Source: Ignavibacteriales bacterium (GTDB lineage: Bacteria > Bacteroidota > Ignavibacteria > Ignavibacteriales > Ignavibacteriaceae). From it: a stretch of DNA of 64,000 bases. The stretch spans positions 3,286,001 through 3,350,000 of the forward strand of contig CP065001.1 in the NCBI GenBank assembly GCA_016700155.1, in the 5' to 3' direction. A program made the position numbers and the translations under genes. The notes under the pieces are model-generated. The model did not search any database. It was given only the letters and a program-made list of their open reading frames with translations, and was not told the DNA's origin. Positions 30,191-39,005 of this stretch are shown here, piece by piece; position 1 is the stretch's first letter; the number at the start of each line of letters is the position of its first letter.

Positions 30191-31825
30191 TTACCTGTTT
30201 AGTGTGATTACAGGTTCAGGCAATGACTTACGATCCGCTTTTCCATTAGGAAGTACGGGTATATGATCGAGTTCAATAAAATTATTTGGGATCATATAGT
30301 CGGGAAGATATTTTTTTAAATAATTTTTCAATTCATCTGAATTAAAATCTTTTTTAGGAACAATGTAACCAACTATAAGAATAATATTTTCCGAATACTG
30401 TTTTACGATTACAACACAGTCTTTGATTTCAGGATATTCTCTAATGATTGATTCAATCTCTCCAAGTTCAATACGTAAGCCTCTAATTTTAACCTGATGA
30501 TCTTCTCTTCCCAGATATTCAACATTCCCATCGGGGAGCCATCTGGCGATATCACCGGTACGATACATTTTTTCGCCAGGTAAAAATGGGTTAAGCACAA
30601 ACCTTTCATTAGTTAGCATCTCATTATTAATATAACCTCTAGCCAGGCATACACCTGAAATGCAGAGTTCTCCGGATTCACCTGCAGGCATTAATTTATT
30701 TTCATTAATTATAAAGAACTGAGTATTATCAATCGGTTTTCCAATCGGTATTTTTTCAAATTTTTCATCAACCGGACAGTTATAATAACTCACATCAACT
30801 GTTGCTTCAGTAGGTCCATAAAGATTTATTAAAACTGCGCCCGTCTGTTTTCCCAATACACGATTAAATTTTTTTACATGACCCGGAGAAAGTGCTTCCC
30901 CGCTTGCGAAAACTTTTTTTAGTGACTTAAGTTTTTGCATATAAACTTCATCTTTACCATCAAGATATTCAAGAAAAACATTCAGCATAGAGGGGACAAA
31001 ATGCATCGTGCTTATGTTATGCTTCTTTATTGTCTCTACAATAGCTAAAGGAATTTTTTCACCGCCCGGCATCAGAAAACAAAGTTTTGTTCCTGTTATC
31101 ATCCACCAGAACAATTCCCACACAGAAACATCAAAATAAAAAGGGGTCTTTTGAAGTATTACATCATCACTATTAATAGTATATGTCTTCTGCATCCATG
31201 TTATTCTATTAATAAGTGATCTATGTTCAATCATCACTCCCTTTGGTCTTCCGGTTGATCCGGATGTATATATTACATATGCCAGGTCACCAGGCTTATT
31301 TATAACGGTTAACTTTTTTGAATCTTCATTATAAAAATTTGTGTTGCTAAGATTAATTAACGTTCCTGCAAAAGAAAATTTATTTTTTGTTTTATCCTGC
31401 ACTAACAGTATTTGAGCATTACTGTCACTCAGCATATAGTTTATTCTTTCTTCAGGCAATTCAGGAGAAAGCGGCAGGTAGGCTGAGCCCGATTTCAATA
31501 TGCCAAGTATTCCAACTATCATGTCGAAGGATCGCTCCACACAAATTCCGATTACTTTATCGCGACCGGCACCATTATTCCTAAGACTTCTTGCCAGTTG
31601 ATTCGATAAAATATCAAGCTCTCCGAAACTCATTGTATTCTTTTCGAAAAGTGATTTTGAATGATCACAGATCACAGCGGTGTGATCATAATTAACCGCG
31701 GCATATTCTTCAAACAATTCATTGATAGTTATATCATCCCTGAACGGGCATATTGTATCATTGAATTTTTTCAAATTTTCCAATTCAGGATATTCAAGTA
31801 TTAAATTTTGTTCGGACATATTCAT
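30191..31825 (-). CDS. Stand-alone adenylation protein, serine-like code (ZmaJ-like)
   Basis: 544 residues forming a full adenylation domain with nothing attached: YTSGSTGRPKGV, LYGPTEATVDVS, YRTGDIARW, GREDHQVKIRGLRIELGEIE, and Lys in LPNGKADRKSLPE. The ten specificity positions read D-V-W-H-F-S-L-V-D-K, which I recall as the classic serine code (from FYFDVSVWELF, HFVPSM, FASGEA, LYGPTEATVD). With no carrier or condensation domain it must load a carrier in trans. It follows the 3-hydroxyacyl-CoA dehydrogenase, ACP and acyl-CoA dehydrogenase genes in exactly the order zmaG-H-I-J. In zwittermicin ZmaJ loads Ser onto ACP ZmaH for oxidation to aminomalonyl-ACP, and that is the best-supported role here. 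Alternative: loading serine as a starter. Confidence 0.88.
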   Translation of the reverse strand: MNMSEQNLILEYPELENLKKFNDTICPFRDDITINELFEEYAAVNYDHTAVICDHSKSLFEKNTMSFGELDILSNQLARSLRNNGAGRDKVIGICVERSFDMIVGILGILKSGSAYLPLSPELPEERINYMLSDSNAQILLVQDKTKNKFSFAGTLINLSNTNFYNEDSKKLTVINKPGDLAYVIYTSGSTGRPKGVMIEHRSLINRITWMQKTYTINSDDVILQKTPFYFDVSVWELFWWMITGTKLCFLMPGGEKIPLAIVETIKKHNISTMHFVPSMLNVFLEYLDGKDEVYMQKLKSLKKVFASGEALSPGHVKKFNRVLGKQTGAVLINLYGPTEATVDVSYYNCPVDEKFEKIPIGKPIDNTQFFIINENKLMPAGESGELCISGVCLARGYINNEMLTNERFVLNPFLPGEKMYRTGDIARWLPDGNVEYLGREDHQVKIRGLRIELGEIESIIREYPEIKDCVVIVKQYSENIILIVGYIVPKKDFNSDELKNYLKKYLPDYMIPNNFIELDHIPVLPNGKADRKSLPEPVITLNR

Positions 31826-31847
31826 TTTTTCAATAACAACATTTGGA

Positions 31848-33011
31848 TCAGGTTCTTTTCTTTGCTTTTAAAATTTTTGCTGCTTTTTCAACGAATGTCT
31901 TTCCAAGCATGCGTTCGTGGATTTGTGTTGTGCCTTCAATGATTTCCATAATTTTTGAGTCACGATAGTACCGTGATACAGGTGAAGAAATATGACAACC
32001 ATTCGCACCCTGAATTTGTACCGCGTCTGATGCAGCTTTTACTGCAGCGCGGGAAGTAAAATACTTTGCCATCTGAACTTTCTCATAAACATCAGGAGTT
32101 TTTTCGTCCTCCGCACGGCAGGCTGAATAACACAATAATGAAGCAGCCTGAAGATCAGTACCCATTCTTGCAATCAAAGTTCTTATCATTCCTTCATCGC
32201 CGACATTCTTACTCCCGATTTTTCTCTGGGATGCGTAAACAACACTTTCTTCAAAACAGGCTCTCAATAAACCCAGGGCAGAACATGAAGTACTTATTCT
32301 TCCATAATGTAATCCAATAGAAGCTACATGTGAAAGTGCAAAACCGGGTTTACCGACAATATCGGTCTCCGGTATTTCAACGTTGTTAAAATTAAGTTGA
32401 GCCATATGTGCAGCTCTGAAACCCATCATATTCTTAATCGGGTGTATGGTTAGTCCCGGTGTATCTTTAGTTAAAAGACAAGCAACGGATTTATCTTCGT
32501 CCTTTCCAAATACAAGGAAGAGATCAGCTTTCTCTCCATAGGATGTCCAGCGTTTAAATCCATTCAGTACGTATTTATCACCGCGTTTATTAATTGTTGT
32601 TTCGAGTGATTGAATCGCACTCCCTACATTGGGTTCCGTAAGTGAAAATGCCCCAATGATATTTCCCTTCGCGAGCGGTTCAAGCCATCTGGATTTTTGT
32701 GCTTGAGTTCCCCATTTAAGCAGCGTCATAGAAACCATCGCCTGAATTGTCAGTAAATCTGTGAGAGATGATATTCCTTTGCCGACTGCTTCGTTAAGAA
32801 GTCCGAATGTGACAAAGTCCCAGCCTTTACCGCCGTATTCAACCGGTATATTGCTGCCGAGGTAACCTGTGCTTGCAAGCAGTGAAATGAAATCATCAGG
32901 CATTTCTTCATCCTGATCCCATTTCGATGCTGATAATTCTACATTGATTTTTATGAATTCCTGAAATTCAATGTAGCGTAATCTCTGATCTTCTGTAAGT
33001 AAACTGATCAT
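31848..33011 (-). CDS. Acyl-CoA dehydrogenase-family oxidase of an ACP-bound extender-unit pathway (FkbI/ZmaI-like)
   Basis: 387 residues, normal length for the family. It shows ACAD motifs FSLTEPNVGSA (FAD/substrate loop), RWTSYG, QIQGANGCHISSPVSRYYRD and the C-terminal IIEGTTQIHERMLGK. In extender-unit biosynthesis such FAD enzymes oxidise the aldehyde-level ACP-bound intermediate to the malonate half-acid (hydroxy-, methoxy- or aminomalonyl-ACP). It starts 16 bp after the small ACP gene, with AGAAGAG as ribosome-binding site, and is followed by the serine-type A gene, favouring aminomalonyl-ACP formation. General fatty-acid oxidation is less likely given the context. Confidence 0.88.
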   Translation of the reverse strand: MISLLTEDQRLRYIEFQEFIKINVELSASKWDQDEEMPDDFISLLASTGYLGSNIPVEYGGKGWDFVTFGLLNEAVGKGISSLTDLLTIQAMVSMTLLKWGTQAQKSRWLEPLAKGNIIGAFSLTEPNVGSAIQSLETTINKRGDKYVLNGFKRWTSYGEKADLFLVFGKDEDKSVACLLTKDTPGLTIHPIKNMMGFRAAHMAQLNFNNVEIPETDIVGKPGFALSHVASIGLHYGRISTSCSALGLLRACFEESVVYASQRKIGSKNVGDEGMIRTLIARMGTDLQAASLLCYSACRAEDEKTPDVYEKVQMAKYFTSRAAVKAASDAVQIQGANGCHISSPVSRYYRDSKIMEIIEGTTQIHERMLGKTFVEKAAKILKAKKRT

Positions 33012-33027
33012 TACTCTTCTTTTAAGT

Positions 33028-33282
33028 TTAATTATTCTGTTTGCGTTCTACGAAAGCTGTAGTTGCGTTGATTGATTCAAAATTTTCCATCATAAGGTCA
33101 TCCATTGTGACTTCAATGCTAAATGACTTTTCAAGAAATGTCATCAACTGTACAGCAAAGAGTGAATTAACTATTCCTGACTCAAATAAATTTACATCAT
33201 CATTCAGATCTGAAACATTTATTGAATCAAAAATAAAATTACGGATCGTGTCTTTGATCGATTGTGTTGTTTCTATGTTCAT
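33028..33282 (-). CDS. Discrete acyl carrier protein (FkbJ/ZmaH-like)
   Basis: 84 residues, the normal size of a free ACP. The phosphopantetheine site is GIVNSLFAVQL, with Ser about residue 40. The NSLFA variant instead of DSL is typical, as I recall, of ACPs dedicated to methoxy-, hydroxy- or aminomalonyl extender units. It sits between the 3-hydroxyacyl-CoA dehydrogenase and the acyl-CoA dehydrogenase (gaps of 34 and 16 bp). Presumed role: carry seryl and then aminomalonyl for delivery to one of the AT domains of the 3614-residue synthase. No phosphopantetheinyl transferase is encoded in the window. Confidence 0.9.
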   Translation of the reverse strand: MNIETTQSIKDTIRNFIFDSINVSDLNDDVNLFESGIVNSLFAVQLMTFLEKSFSIEVTMDDLMMENFESINATTAFVERKQNN

Positions 33283-33316
33283 AGTTCTTTTCGATTATTA
33301 TAAAAAAAATACTTAC

Positions 33317-34177
33317 TTATCCGTTGGGATAGTTATAAAAACCTTTTCCTGTTTTGCGCCCTAATTGTCCGGCATATACCATTTTCCTTAAAAGAGGACA
33401 GCATCTAAATTTGGGATCTTTGTAACTTTCATACAAAACATCGAGAGAATGCATTACAGTATCCAACCCGATAAGATCTGCTGTTTCAAGAGGTCCCATT
33501 GTATGTCCGAAACATTTTTTGAAAATATCATCTATGTCTTTTGCGGATGCAACCTGATCCTGGAATACGAAAGCGGCTTCATTCATAAACAGGTGAGATA
33601 TCCTGTTGGAAACAAAACCGGGAAGATCATTTACTATGATTGAATTCTTTTTTAGTTGTACAAAAAGATCACTCAACTTTGAAAGAGTTTCTTCTGAAGT
33701 ATGATATCCTTTTATAACCTCAACGGTTGGTTTTAAATGAACCGGATTCATTAAATGTATTCCGACAATTTTATCAGGGCGGTTTGTTACGCTTCCTACC
33801 CTGGTGATAGAAATGCAGGAAGTGTTACAACCAATACAAATATCTTGTGGTAAAAGCTTATCAAGTTCGCGATATACTTTTTCTTTAATACCCCAATCCT
33901 CGGTTACATTCTCAATGATAAATTCACAGCCATTCAGTGAGTTTATTTCAGTTGAAAATGTAATCTTTGCCAATGCTTCCTGCGGTGAGATTTTAGGAGA
34001 ACCCTTTAACAGCAGCGGTGCAAATCTTATGTTCTTTAAAATTTCAGATTCAGCTTTTTTTAATTGTCCGGCTGAATTATCTACAACTACCGCATGTATA
34101 TCGTGAATAACTAAATCAGTTACTGCGCCGATTCCGATATTCCCGGCACCAATAACCCCAACTTTATTAAACTTCAT
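33317..34177 (-). CDS. 3-hydroxyacyl-CoA dehydrogenase-family enzyme (FkbK/ZmaG-like)
   Basis: 286 residues. An N-terminal Rossmann motif VGVIGAGNIG is followed by IENVTED, NTSCISIT, GIHLMNPVHLKPTVEVI (the family's HFFNP-like His-Asn region), NDLPGFVSNR and GPLETADLIGLD, with the C-terminal LGRKTGKGFYNY. Known homologues oxidise the hydroxymethyl group of ACP-bound glycerate or serine to the aldehyde, the first oxidation toward hydroxy/methoxymalonyl-ACP or aminomalonyl-ACP. It is the first gene of the four-gene cassette and lies 221 bp downstream of the DH-FkbM-FkbH-ACP gene. That is the widest gap inside the cluster, so an internal promoter is possible. Confidence 0.9.
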   Translation of the reverse strand: MKFNKVGVIGAGNIGIGAVTDLVIHDIHAVVVDNSAGQLKKAESEILKNIRFAPLLLKGSPKISPQEALAKITFSTEINSLNGCEFIIENVTEDWGIKEKVYRELDKLLPQDICIGCNTSCISITRVGSVTNRPDKIVGIHLMNPVHLKPTVEVIKGYHTSEETLSKLSDLFVQLKKNSIIVNDLPGFVSNRISHLFMNEAAFVFQDQVASAKDIDDIFKKCFGHTMGPLETADLIGLDTVMHSLDVLYESYKDPKFRCCPLLRKMVYAGQLGRKTGKGFYNYPNG

Positions 34178-34398
34178 TGCTGTGACTTCTTATACTTTAT
34201 GGATTTTTATTTAATCTTGTCAAGAATTGCGCCATATACGAGACGCGGGAGAATTTAATTTCAATTGAAAAAGGCTGCATCAAAATGCAAAGAATGTATG
34301 GTGGTTGCAAGTGGTTCTCATCTTTGGACAATATAATGTTACATCGTAACTATATGAAACAAAAATCCGATACAACTATTAATAAACTAATTCACCCG

Positions 34399-37300
34399 TT
34401 AACCTTTTCTTGGAATTCTTATATTCCTTCGCCTTGCCCCTCTGTCACTTCCATTTGTAATTGCATTATCTGTATGATTTTCTTCGTTAGTATTTTCATC
34501 CAATTTTTTTACAAGCAATTGAATCGTGGGGCATTCAAATATGGTGACGATTGATATATTCTTTTTAAGTTCTTTTTTAATCGATGCAACCAGTTGAACT
34601 GCTTTAAGTGATGTTCCGCCTAATTCAAAAAAGTTATCATCCATACTCAGATTTTTGCAGCTAAGCACTCGTTCCCATATTTCGATAACTTTTATTTCCA
34701 GTTCGGTTGAAGGTAGAAGTATTTTTGATTTCTTGTTTGAAAGATTTTCAGTTTTTAAGGTTTCAACTTTTTCAAAAATGTTTTTCGGATCAGTTAATTG
34801 GTCTGCAAGGAATTGAAATTTTCCTGAATAACCTTGCAACTTGTTGTTTGATTTTTCGATTCCAGCTTTAATCTTTGATGGTTCTTTCGTTTTTGATTCA
34901 CTGAATTCTTTTTCAAGGTATTGCTGATACTGTAAATCAACCAGGTAACCCGTCGGGAAATTATACCTGGCTCCGTCCGGAATTTCGGTTCTAAACCGAG
35001 AAGCAATTTTGTTTATAAAGTCCAGGGCAGGTTTGTTCTTGGCTGTTGGATGGTAAGTAATTTCAATTTCTTCCAATCCTTTTTGCTGCGCTTTTCGTCC
35101 GAGTTCAGCAAGCATATTATATTCAACACCTCTGCCGAGTACTCTGCAGCTTAATAAAAATGTATCTGCAACAATTTTATTATGTTGATAGCTGTACAAT
35201 AAAAGTCCGACCAATCCATAATCTCCAAAACGATCACTAACCTCAGCTTTTATAACTCCATTGTTTTCAGATTTCATGAATTCAGTGATCTCAGTTTCAC
35301 TTCTTCTGATTGTTGTAAAGTTAAACTGATTTGTCCGATATGTAAGCTGAGAAACTCTCGGAATATGTTTCTCCTCCGGACTACTGATCTTAACATTTAA
35401 TTCCAAGCCGTCAAGAAAATCTTTTAGTGTTAAAGAATTTGTTAAGTGCTTTTCTCTTGCGGAATTTTCCTTGTACATTTTAGTACGTTTTTTGTCTTCA
35501 TCTGTAATTTTATGATGATCAAACGCCCATATATTATTTACAAATGGAATAATAAATTCCTCCTGTTGGGGTAATTGCAGTGTCAGCACTTCGGGATACG
35601 CTGACATTACTTCTGCACACTCAATTGGATTATCATCAATGAAGATAAAACTATCCAGGCCTAAACTGAGTTCATCAGCAAGTGATTTCAAGTTTGCGGA
35701 TTTATTTTCCCAGTTAATTCTTGATGCAACAATATGTTCGCTCTTAAGTAACATATCTGTCCGGGAATTAAAAACATTCCATACATCATCTTCGATATTT
35801 TTACTGTTAATGCATAACAGCATCCCGCTCCGTACCTGCTCGACTAATTTCTTCTGCAGAAATTTGTGTGCTTCTGTTATTATAATTCCGTCGGCACCAT
35901 CCTCTGCGCAAACACCTTTCCATAAAGTGTTATCGCAATCAACAACAATCACCTTATGAGCGGAGGAACGCTGCGTAAAAATATTTCTGAATAAAATAGT
36001 CCCGAGTGAAGTAAAATATTGCTGGGTGTAGGGAATATGACCGAGCTCATCACCGTGTGGGTCATAATAATTTTCCACTGGATATGCTGACTCAAGAAAT
36101 TCCGAAGTTAGTATTTCCGCATCGGAAAATTCTTTTACTTTGCCTAAAAGTTTTTCTTCATGCTTTTTGTAGATACTGTTCAGCTTAATATCAGATTTGA
36201 CATGATTAGAGAACGGAACTATCCCGATCAAAAGTGGTGTATTGTTTCTTAGAGAGAATGATTGAAGAGCCTTACAGAATTGGTCAATATTTTCGCTTAA
36301 TTTTTTTTCAAATTCATATTCATACTTAGTATGAGATTGTTCACCGTTAATTGAACTTCTTTTTGCAAATACATTAAACAAACCTGAATTGTGAAGCAGT
36401 TGTTCTTCTTCCACTTCTATTGTATATCCGTTTGTCTTAAGAACTCTCTCAATTTCTTCAAGTATTTTTCTTGACTTATCGTGAATCTCAATTACAATTT
36501 GTTTTATTTTTTCCCAGTGTTCCGGTTTAATTCCATTTATAATATCCAGCTCACTTTTTTCAGCATCAATTTTAAGTAAATCAATTTTATCAATTTTGTT
36601 TTGCTCGATTATATCTGAAACGGACAGAAGGTTGCACTCATAATGCTTACTTTCGAGTCTGCTGCTTGTGATTTCTTCAACGTATTGATCAAGTTCATTT
36701 TTATCACTATCTGAAACTTCACGCAGCATATTTTTAACTACCGCCTGTATAGCTTCTTTGTCCTGATTTTCATCGGCATTGAAACTTGAGAACACAGATG
36801 AATTTTCATAAAACGTAAATGTTGCCGTTTTCTGTTTATCCGAAACCCCATAGTTAAATGGTTTTACATTCTTTCCATAGACTTTACTGTTCGCTTCCAA
36901 CAATTGAAAGACTACGGGTGAAGGTTCAAATGAATATACAACAGGTTCTTTGCAATGTTGATTAACAAACAACGTGAACAAACCGATATTGGCACCGATA
37001 TCAATTATAGTATCATAATCATTTATTGTAATCCCATGTTTTAAATAACATTTATCAAGAAATATTTCTTTATAGACATATTCCGTTTCATATTTATTTA
37101 AGTGAACTATTTCAACATGATTCGGGAGGGTAAATCTTTTTTTATCTTCGAAAAGTTTATCGACTTGTTCTTTTTCTAGATGTGATGTAAGTATATTTTC
37201 TTTCCGGCTCCAGTCTTCAAGACCAAGAAGGATTACGTTTTGACCGTTATCATTCGTCGACAACATGCTTTGAGGATGCAGCAATTCCTGGAACACCTGG

Positions 37301-38391
37301 TTATATGGAGCAAATTTTACTTTGTACTCTGTATTAAAGTATGAATTCCAGAATTTTATTGAATCTTCAACCGGGTCTGCAGTAAAGGTTGAGGATATTA
37401 CAATATTATATTCATCACCCTTTATTTGTGAAGTTGAATCTGCTGACCGTTCAAGATATTTAAATTTTAAACCGGTTAATTTTATTAATGATTTGCCGGT
37501 CTCATCATAGACACTTAGCTCACCGCAGAATTCATTTTGATTAGCAGATTGATTAAGATCAAGCTTTGCCAAACAGTAAAATTCCGCAGGCAGTTCAAAA
37601 TTGAAAACGTGAATCTCATCAACCGAGGTGAGAATAAATGTTCTTCCGCCAGAATCACTAAGTGATGAAAGCAGTTGTGCAACAGAATCAAGTTTGACCG
37701 GGTTGAGAATAAAATCATTTTCAGTCGGCGAGACTAGCCGGCTGAAATCAAGGTGTCCGAGAGCTATATTATCTTTAAACCAAATCTGACTAATATTGCG
37801 AAAGTCCTGCCCATATTGATTTCCGCTTTCATGGAGCTTTGAATAAAATTCTTTTGAGTCAATAACTTTATCAGCATTCTTTTTGAAAGCAGAGATATCA
37901 GGAACGGTTGCTTCGTGTAAAATATCTGAATCTATAATTTCTTCAAGCTCAACGGAAGTAGTTCGGCTATTTTCAATTTCTGAAGAAATACTTTTTTCAT
38001 GAAACTCAACCCTGGCGGCTCCCTGCCCGGAAGATGATATATTAAAGTTTAATACTACATCCTCTTCTGACAGGATAATAAGATTTCCAAAGCTTATATT
38101 TTTCAGCCTGACTGGTCTCCACCCAAACCTTGTCTGATATATTACCAATGCGAGTTCTACAAAAACAGAGCCGGGAAGAACCACCATATCGCCAAAAATA
38201 TGATCACGGCAATATTCGAGTGTGGAAAGGTTAAATGTGACTGAACCCGAATCACAATCTCTGGTTTTCAGAAAATTGCTGTCCAGAAGATTTGATGAAA
38301 TAAACTGTTTAACCGAAAGGTCAGAAAACTTTGTTAATGCTTTAAGTTCTCCAATGGTATCATGGGGCAGAATTTTTTTATTGTTGTTCAT
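34399..38391 (-). CDS. DH-FkbM methyltransferase-FkbH glyceryl transferase-ACP protein
   Basis: 1330 residues. Residues 1-330 are a polyketide dehydratase double hotdog: DHIFGDMVVLPG with catalytic His near 61, and in the second half YGQDFRNIS and LNPVKLDSVAQ with the Asp. About 335-420 resembles the N-terminal part of FkbH-type proteins. An FkbM-type SAM methyltransferase follows (about 440-700, IIDIGANIGLF near 463, LLKIDAEKSELDII). About 720-1190 is the HAD-like FkbH domain (VDCDNTLWKGVCAEDG near 818, FIFIDDNPIECAEV, LSCRVLGRGVE). An ACP at about 1220-1290 has Ser in FFELGGTSLKAV. FkbH enzymes take 1,3-bisphosphoglycerate, remove phosphate and load glyceryl on an ACP, so this protein probably makes the starter or an oxygenated extender unit, methylated by the FkbM part. 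It is the first gene of the cluster. The DH may serve the KR product of module 1 in trans. Confidence 0.9.
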   Translation of the reverse strand: MNNNKKILPHDTIGELKALTKFSDLSVKQFISSNLLDSNFLKTRDCDSGSVTFNLSTLEYCRDHIFGDMVVLPGSVFVELALVIYQTRFGWRPVRLKNISFGNLIILSEEDVVLNFNISSSGQGAARVEFHEKSISSEIENSRTTSVELEEIIDSDILHEATVPDISAFKKNADKVIDSKEFYSKLHESGNQYGQDFRNISQIWFKDNIALGHLDFSRLVSPTENDFILNPVKLDSVAQLLSSLSDSGGRTFILTSVDEIHVFNFELPAEFYCLAKLDLNQSANQNEFCGELSVYDETGKSLIKLTGLKFKYLERSADSTSQIKGDEYNIVISSTFTADPVEDSIKFWNSYFNTEYKVKFAPYNQVFQELLHPQSMLSTNDNGQNVILLGLEDWSRKENILTSHLEKEQVDKLFEDKKRFTLPNHVEIVHLNKYETEYVYKEIFLDKCYLKHGITINDYDTIIDIGANIGLFTLFVNQHCKEPVVYSFEPSPVVFQLLEANSKVYGKNVKPFNYGVSDKQKTATFTFYENSSVFSSFNADENQDKEAIQAVVKNMLREVSDSDKNELDQYVEEITSSRLESKHYECNLLSVSDIIEQNKIDKIDLLKIDAEKSELDIINGIKPEHWEKIKQIVIEIHDKSRKILEEIERVLKTNGYTIEVEEEQLLHNSGLFNVFAKRSSINGEQSHTKYEYEFEKKLSENIDQFCKALQSFSLRNNTPLLIGIVPFSNHVKSDIKLNSIYKKHEEKLLGKVKEFSDAEILTSEFLESAYPVENYYDPHGDELGHIPYTQQYFTSLGTILFRNIFTQRSSAHKVIVVDCDNTLWKGVCAEDGADGIIITEAHKFLQKKLVEQVRSGMLLCINSKNIEDDVWNVFNSRTDMLLKSEHIVASRINWENKSANLKSLADELSLGLDSFIFIDDNPIECAEVMSAYPEVLTLQLPQQEEFIIPFVNNIWAFDHHKITDEDKKRTKMYKENSAREKHLTNSLTLKDFLDGLELNVKISSPEEKHIPRVSQLTYRTNQFNFTTIRRSETEITEFMKSENNGVIKAEVSDRFGDYGLVGLLLYSYQHNKIVADTFLLSCRVLGRGVEYNMLAELGRKAQQKGLEEIEITYHPTAKNKPALDFINKIASRFRTEIPDGARYNFPTGYLVDLQYQQYLEKEFSESKTKEPSKIKAGIEKSNNKLQGYSGKFQFLADQLTDPKNIFEKVETLKTENLSNKKSKILLPSTELEIKVIEIWERVLSCKNLSMDDNFFELGGTSLKAVQLVASIKKELKKNISIVTIFECPTIQLLVKKLDENTNEENHTDNAITNGSDRGARRRNIRIPRKG

Positions 38392-39005
38392 TGATGGCGC
38401 AAGTATTTAGTACAGATATTATTCTTGTTTTAGCAATTGTCCTATTTCAAATATTGTTCCTGAAAATTTCAGAAGAACACAAGCGACTTGATTTAAAGAT
38501 CATCGGTTTAGTAGTTAATTGTATTTTCAAGCTGACTCAGGAATTGAAAAATTCACTGTAAAACTTACGCACACCAGTAGGAGAAAATGTGCTTTTTCCC
38601 TTGATGTTATACCATGCGGTTTTGGTTATGAGTTGAATTCAACAGAAACTACTAAACTCAAGATCCAGTTACCGTTATAATTTACAATAAACATACCAGA
38701 ATGTAAATTTTTGAGATTCTATTAAGAGCATCGATTCTTTAAGAATTTTATCCGCTTGAAAATCAATTTACGGTAATTCTTATTTTCGTTTTATCAGTTT
38801 GTATCTCTTTATGACACACTATTCCATTTTAGTGAGATTTAAATTCCGATTTGTCAAAACGTTTCTCAAAACTCTAAAAACCACCTATCATATTATATAA
38901 TTGACTGATTGGAATTAAATATTCATTGGACTAATTTGAATTAACAATATTCGAAGTCCATTTTGATTTCTCAACTAAATATCACATCCATATCAGGGTT
39001 TATAC
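38392..39005. other. Divergent intergenic region upstream of the biosynthetic cluster
   Basis: 614 bp, A+T-rich, between the first cluster gene (leftward) and the BNR protein gene (rightward). It must contain both promoters. I saw no open frame with a ribosome-binding site, no regulator gene, and no repeat or operator-like palindrome that stands out. Confidence 0.5.

Noticed and set aside
30191..31825. A complete NRPS loading module
   Set aside because: The protein ends right after the A10 motif (NGKADRKSLPE); there is no carrier domain, so it can only act in trans.
34285..34554. Plus-strand open frame of 89 codons across the end of the FkbH-ACP gene
   Set aside because: It is largely antisense to the real gene end and the gap beyond, with no ribosome-binding site or family features.
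33028..38391. A classical FkbG-K methoxymalonyl-ACP cassette as the only reading of the extender genes
   Set aside because: FkbH and FkbM domains are present, but the FkbH protein has its own ACP, and the free ACP and two dehydrogenases are directly linked to a serine-type A protein. Aminomalonyl-ACP is therefore the better reading; methoxymalonyl is kept only as an alternative.
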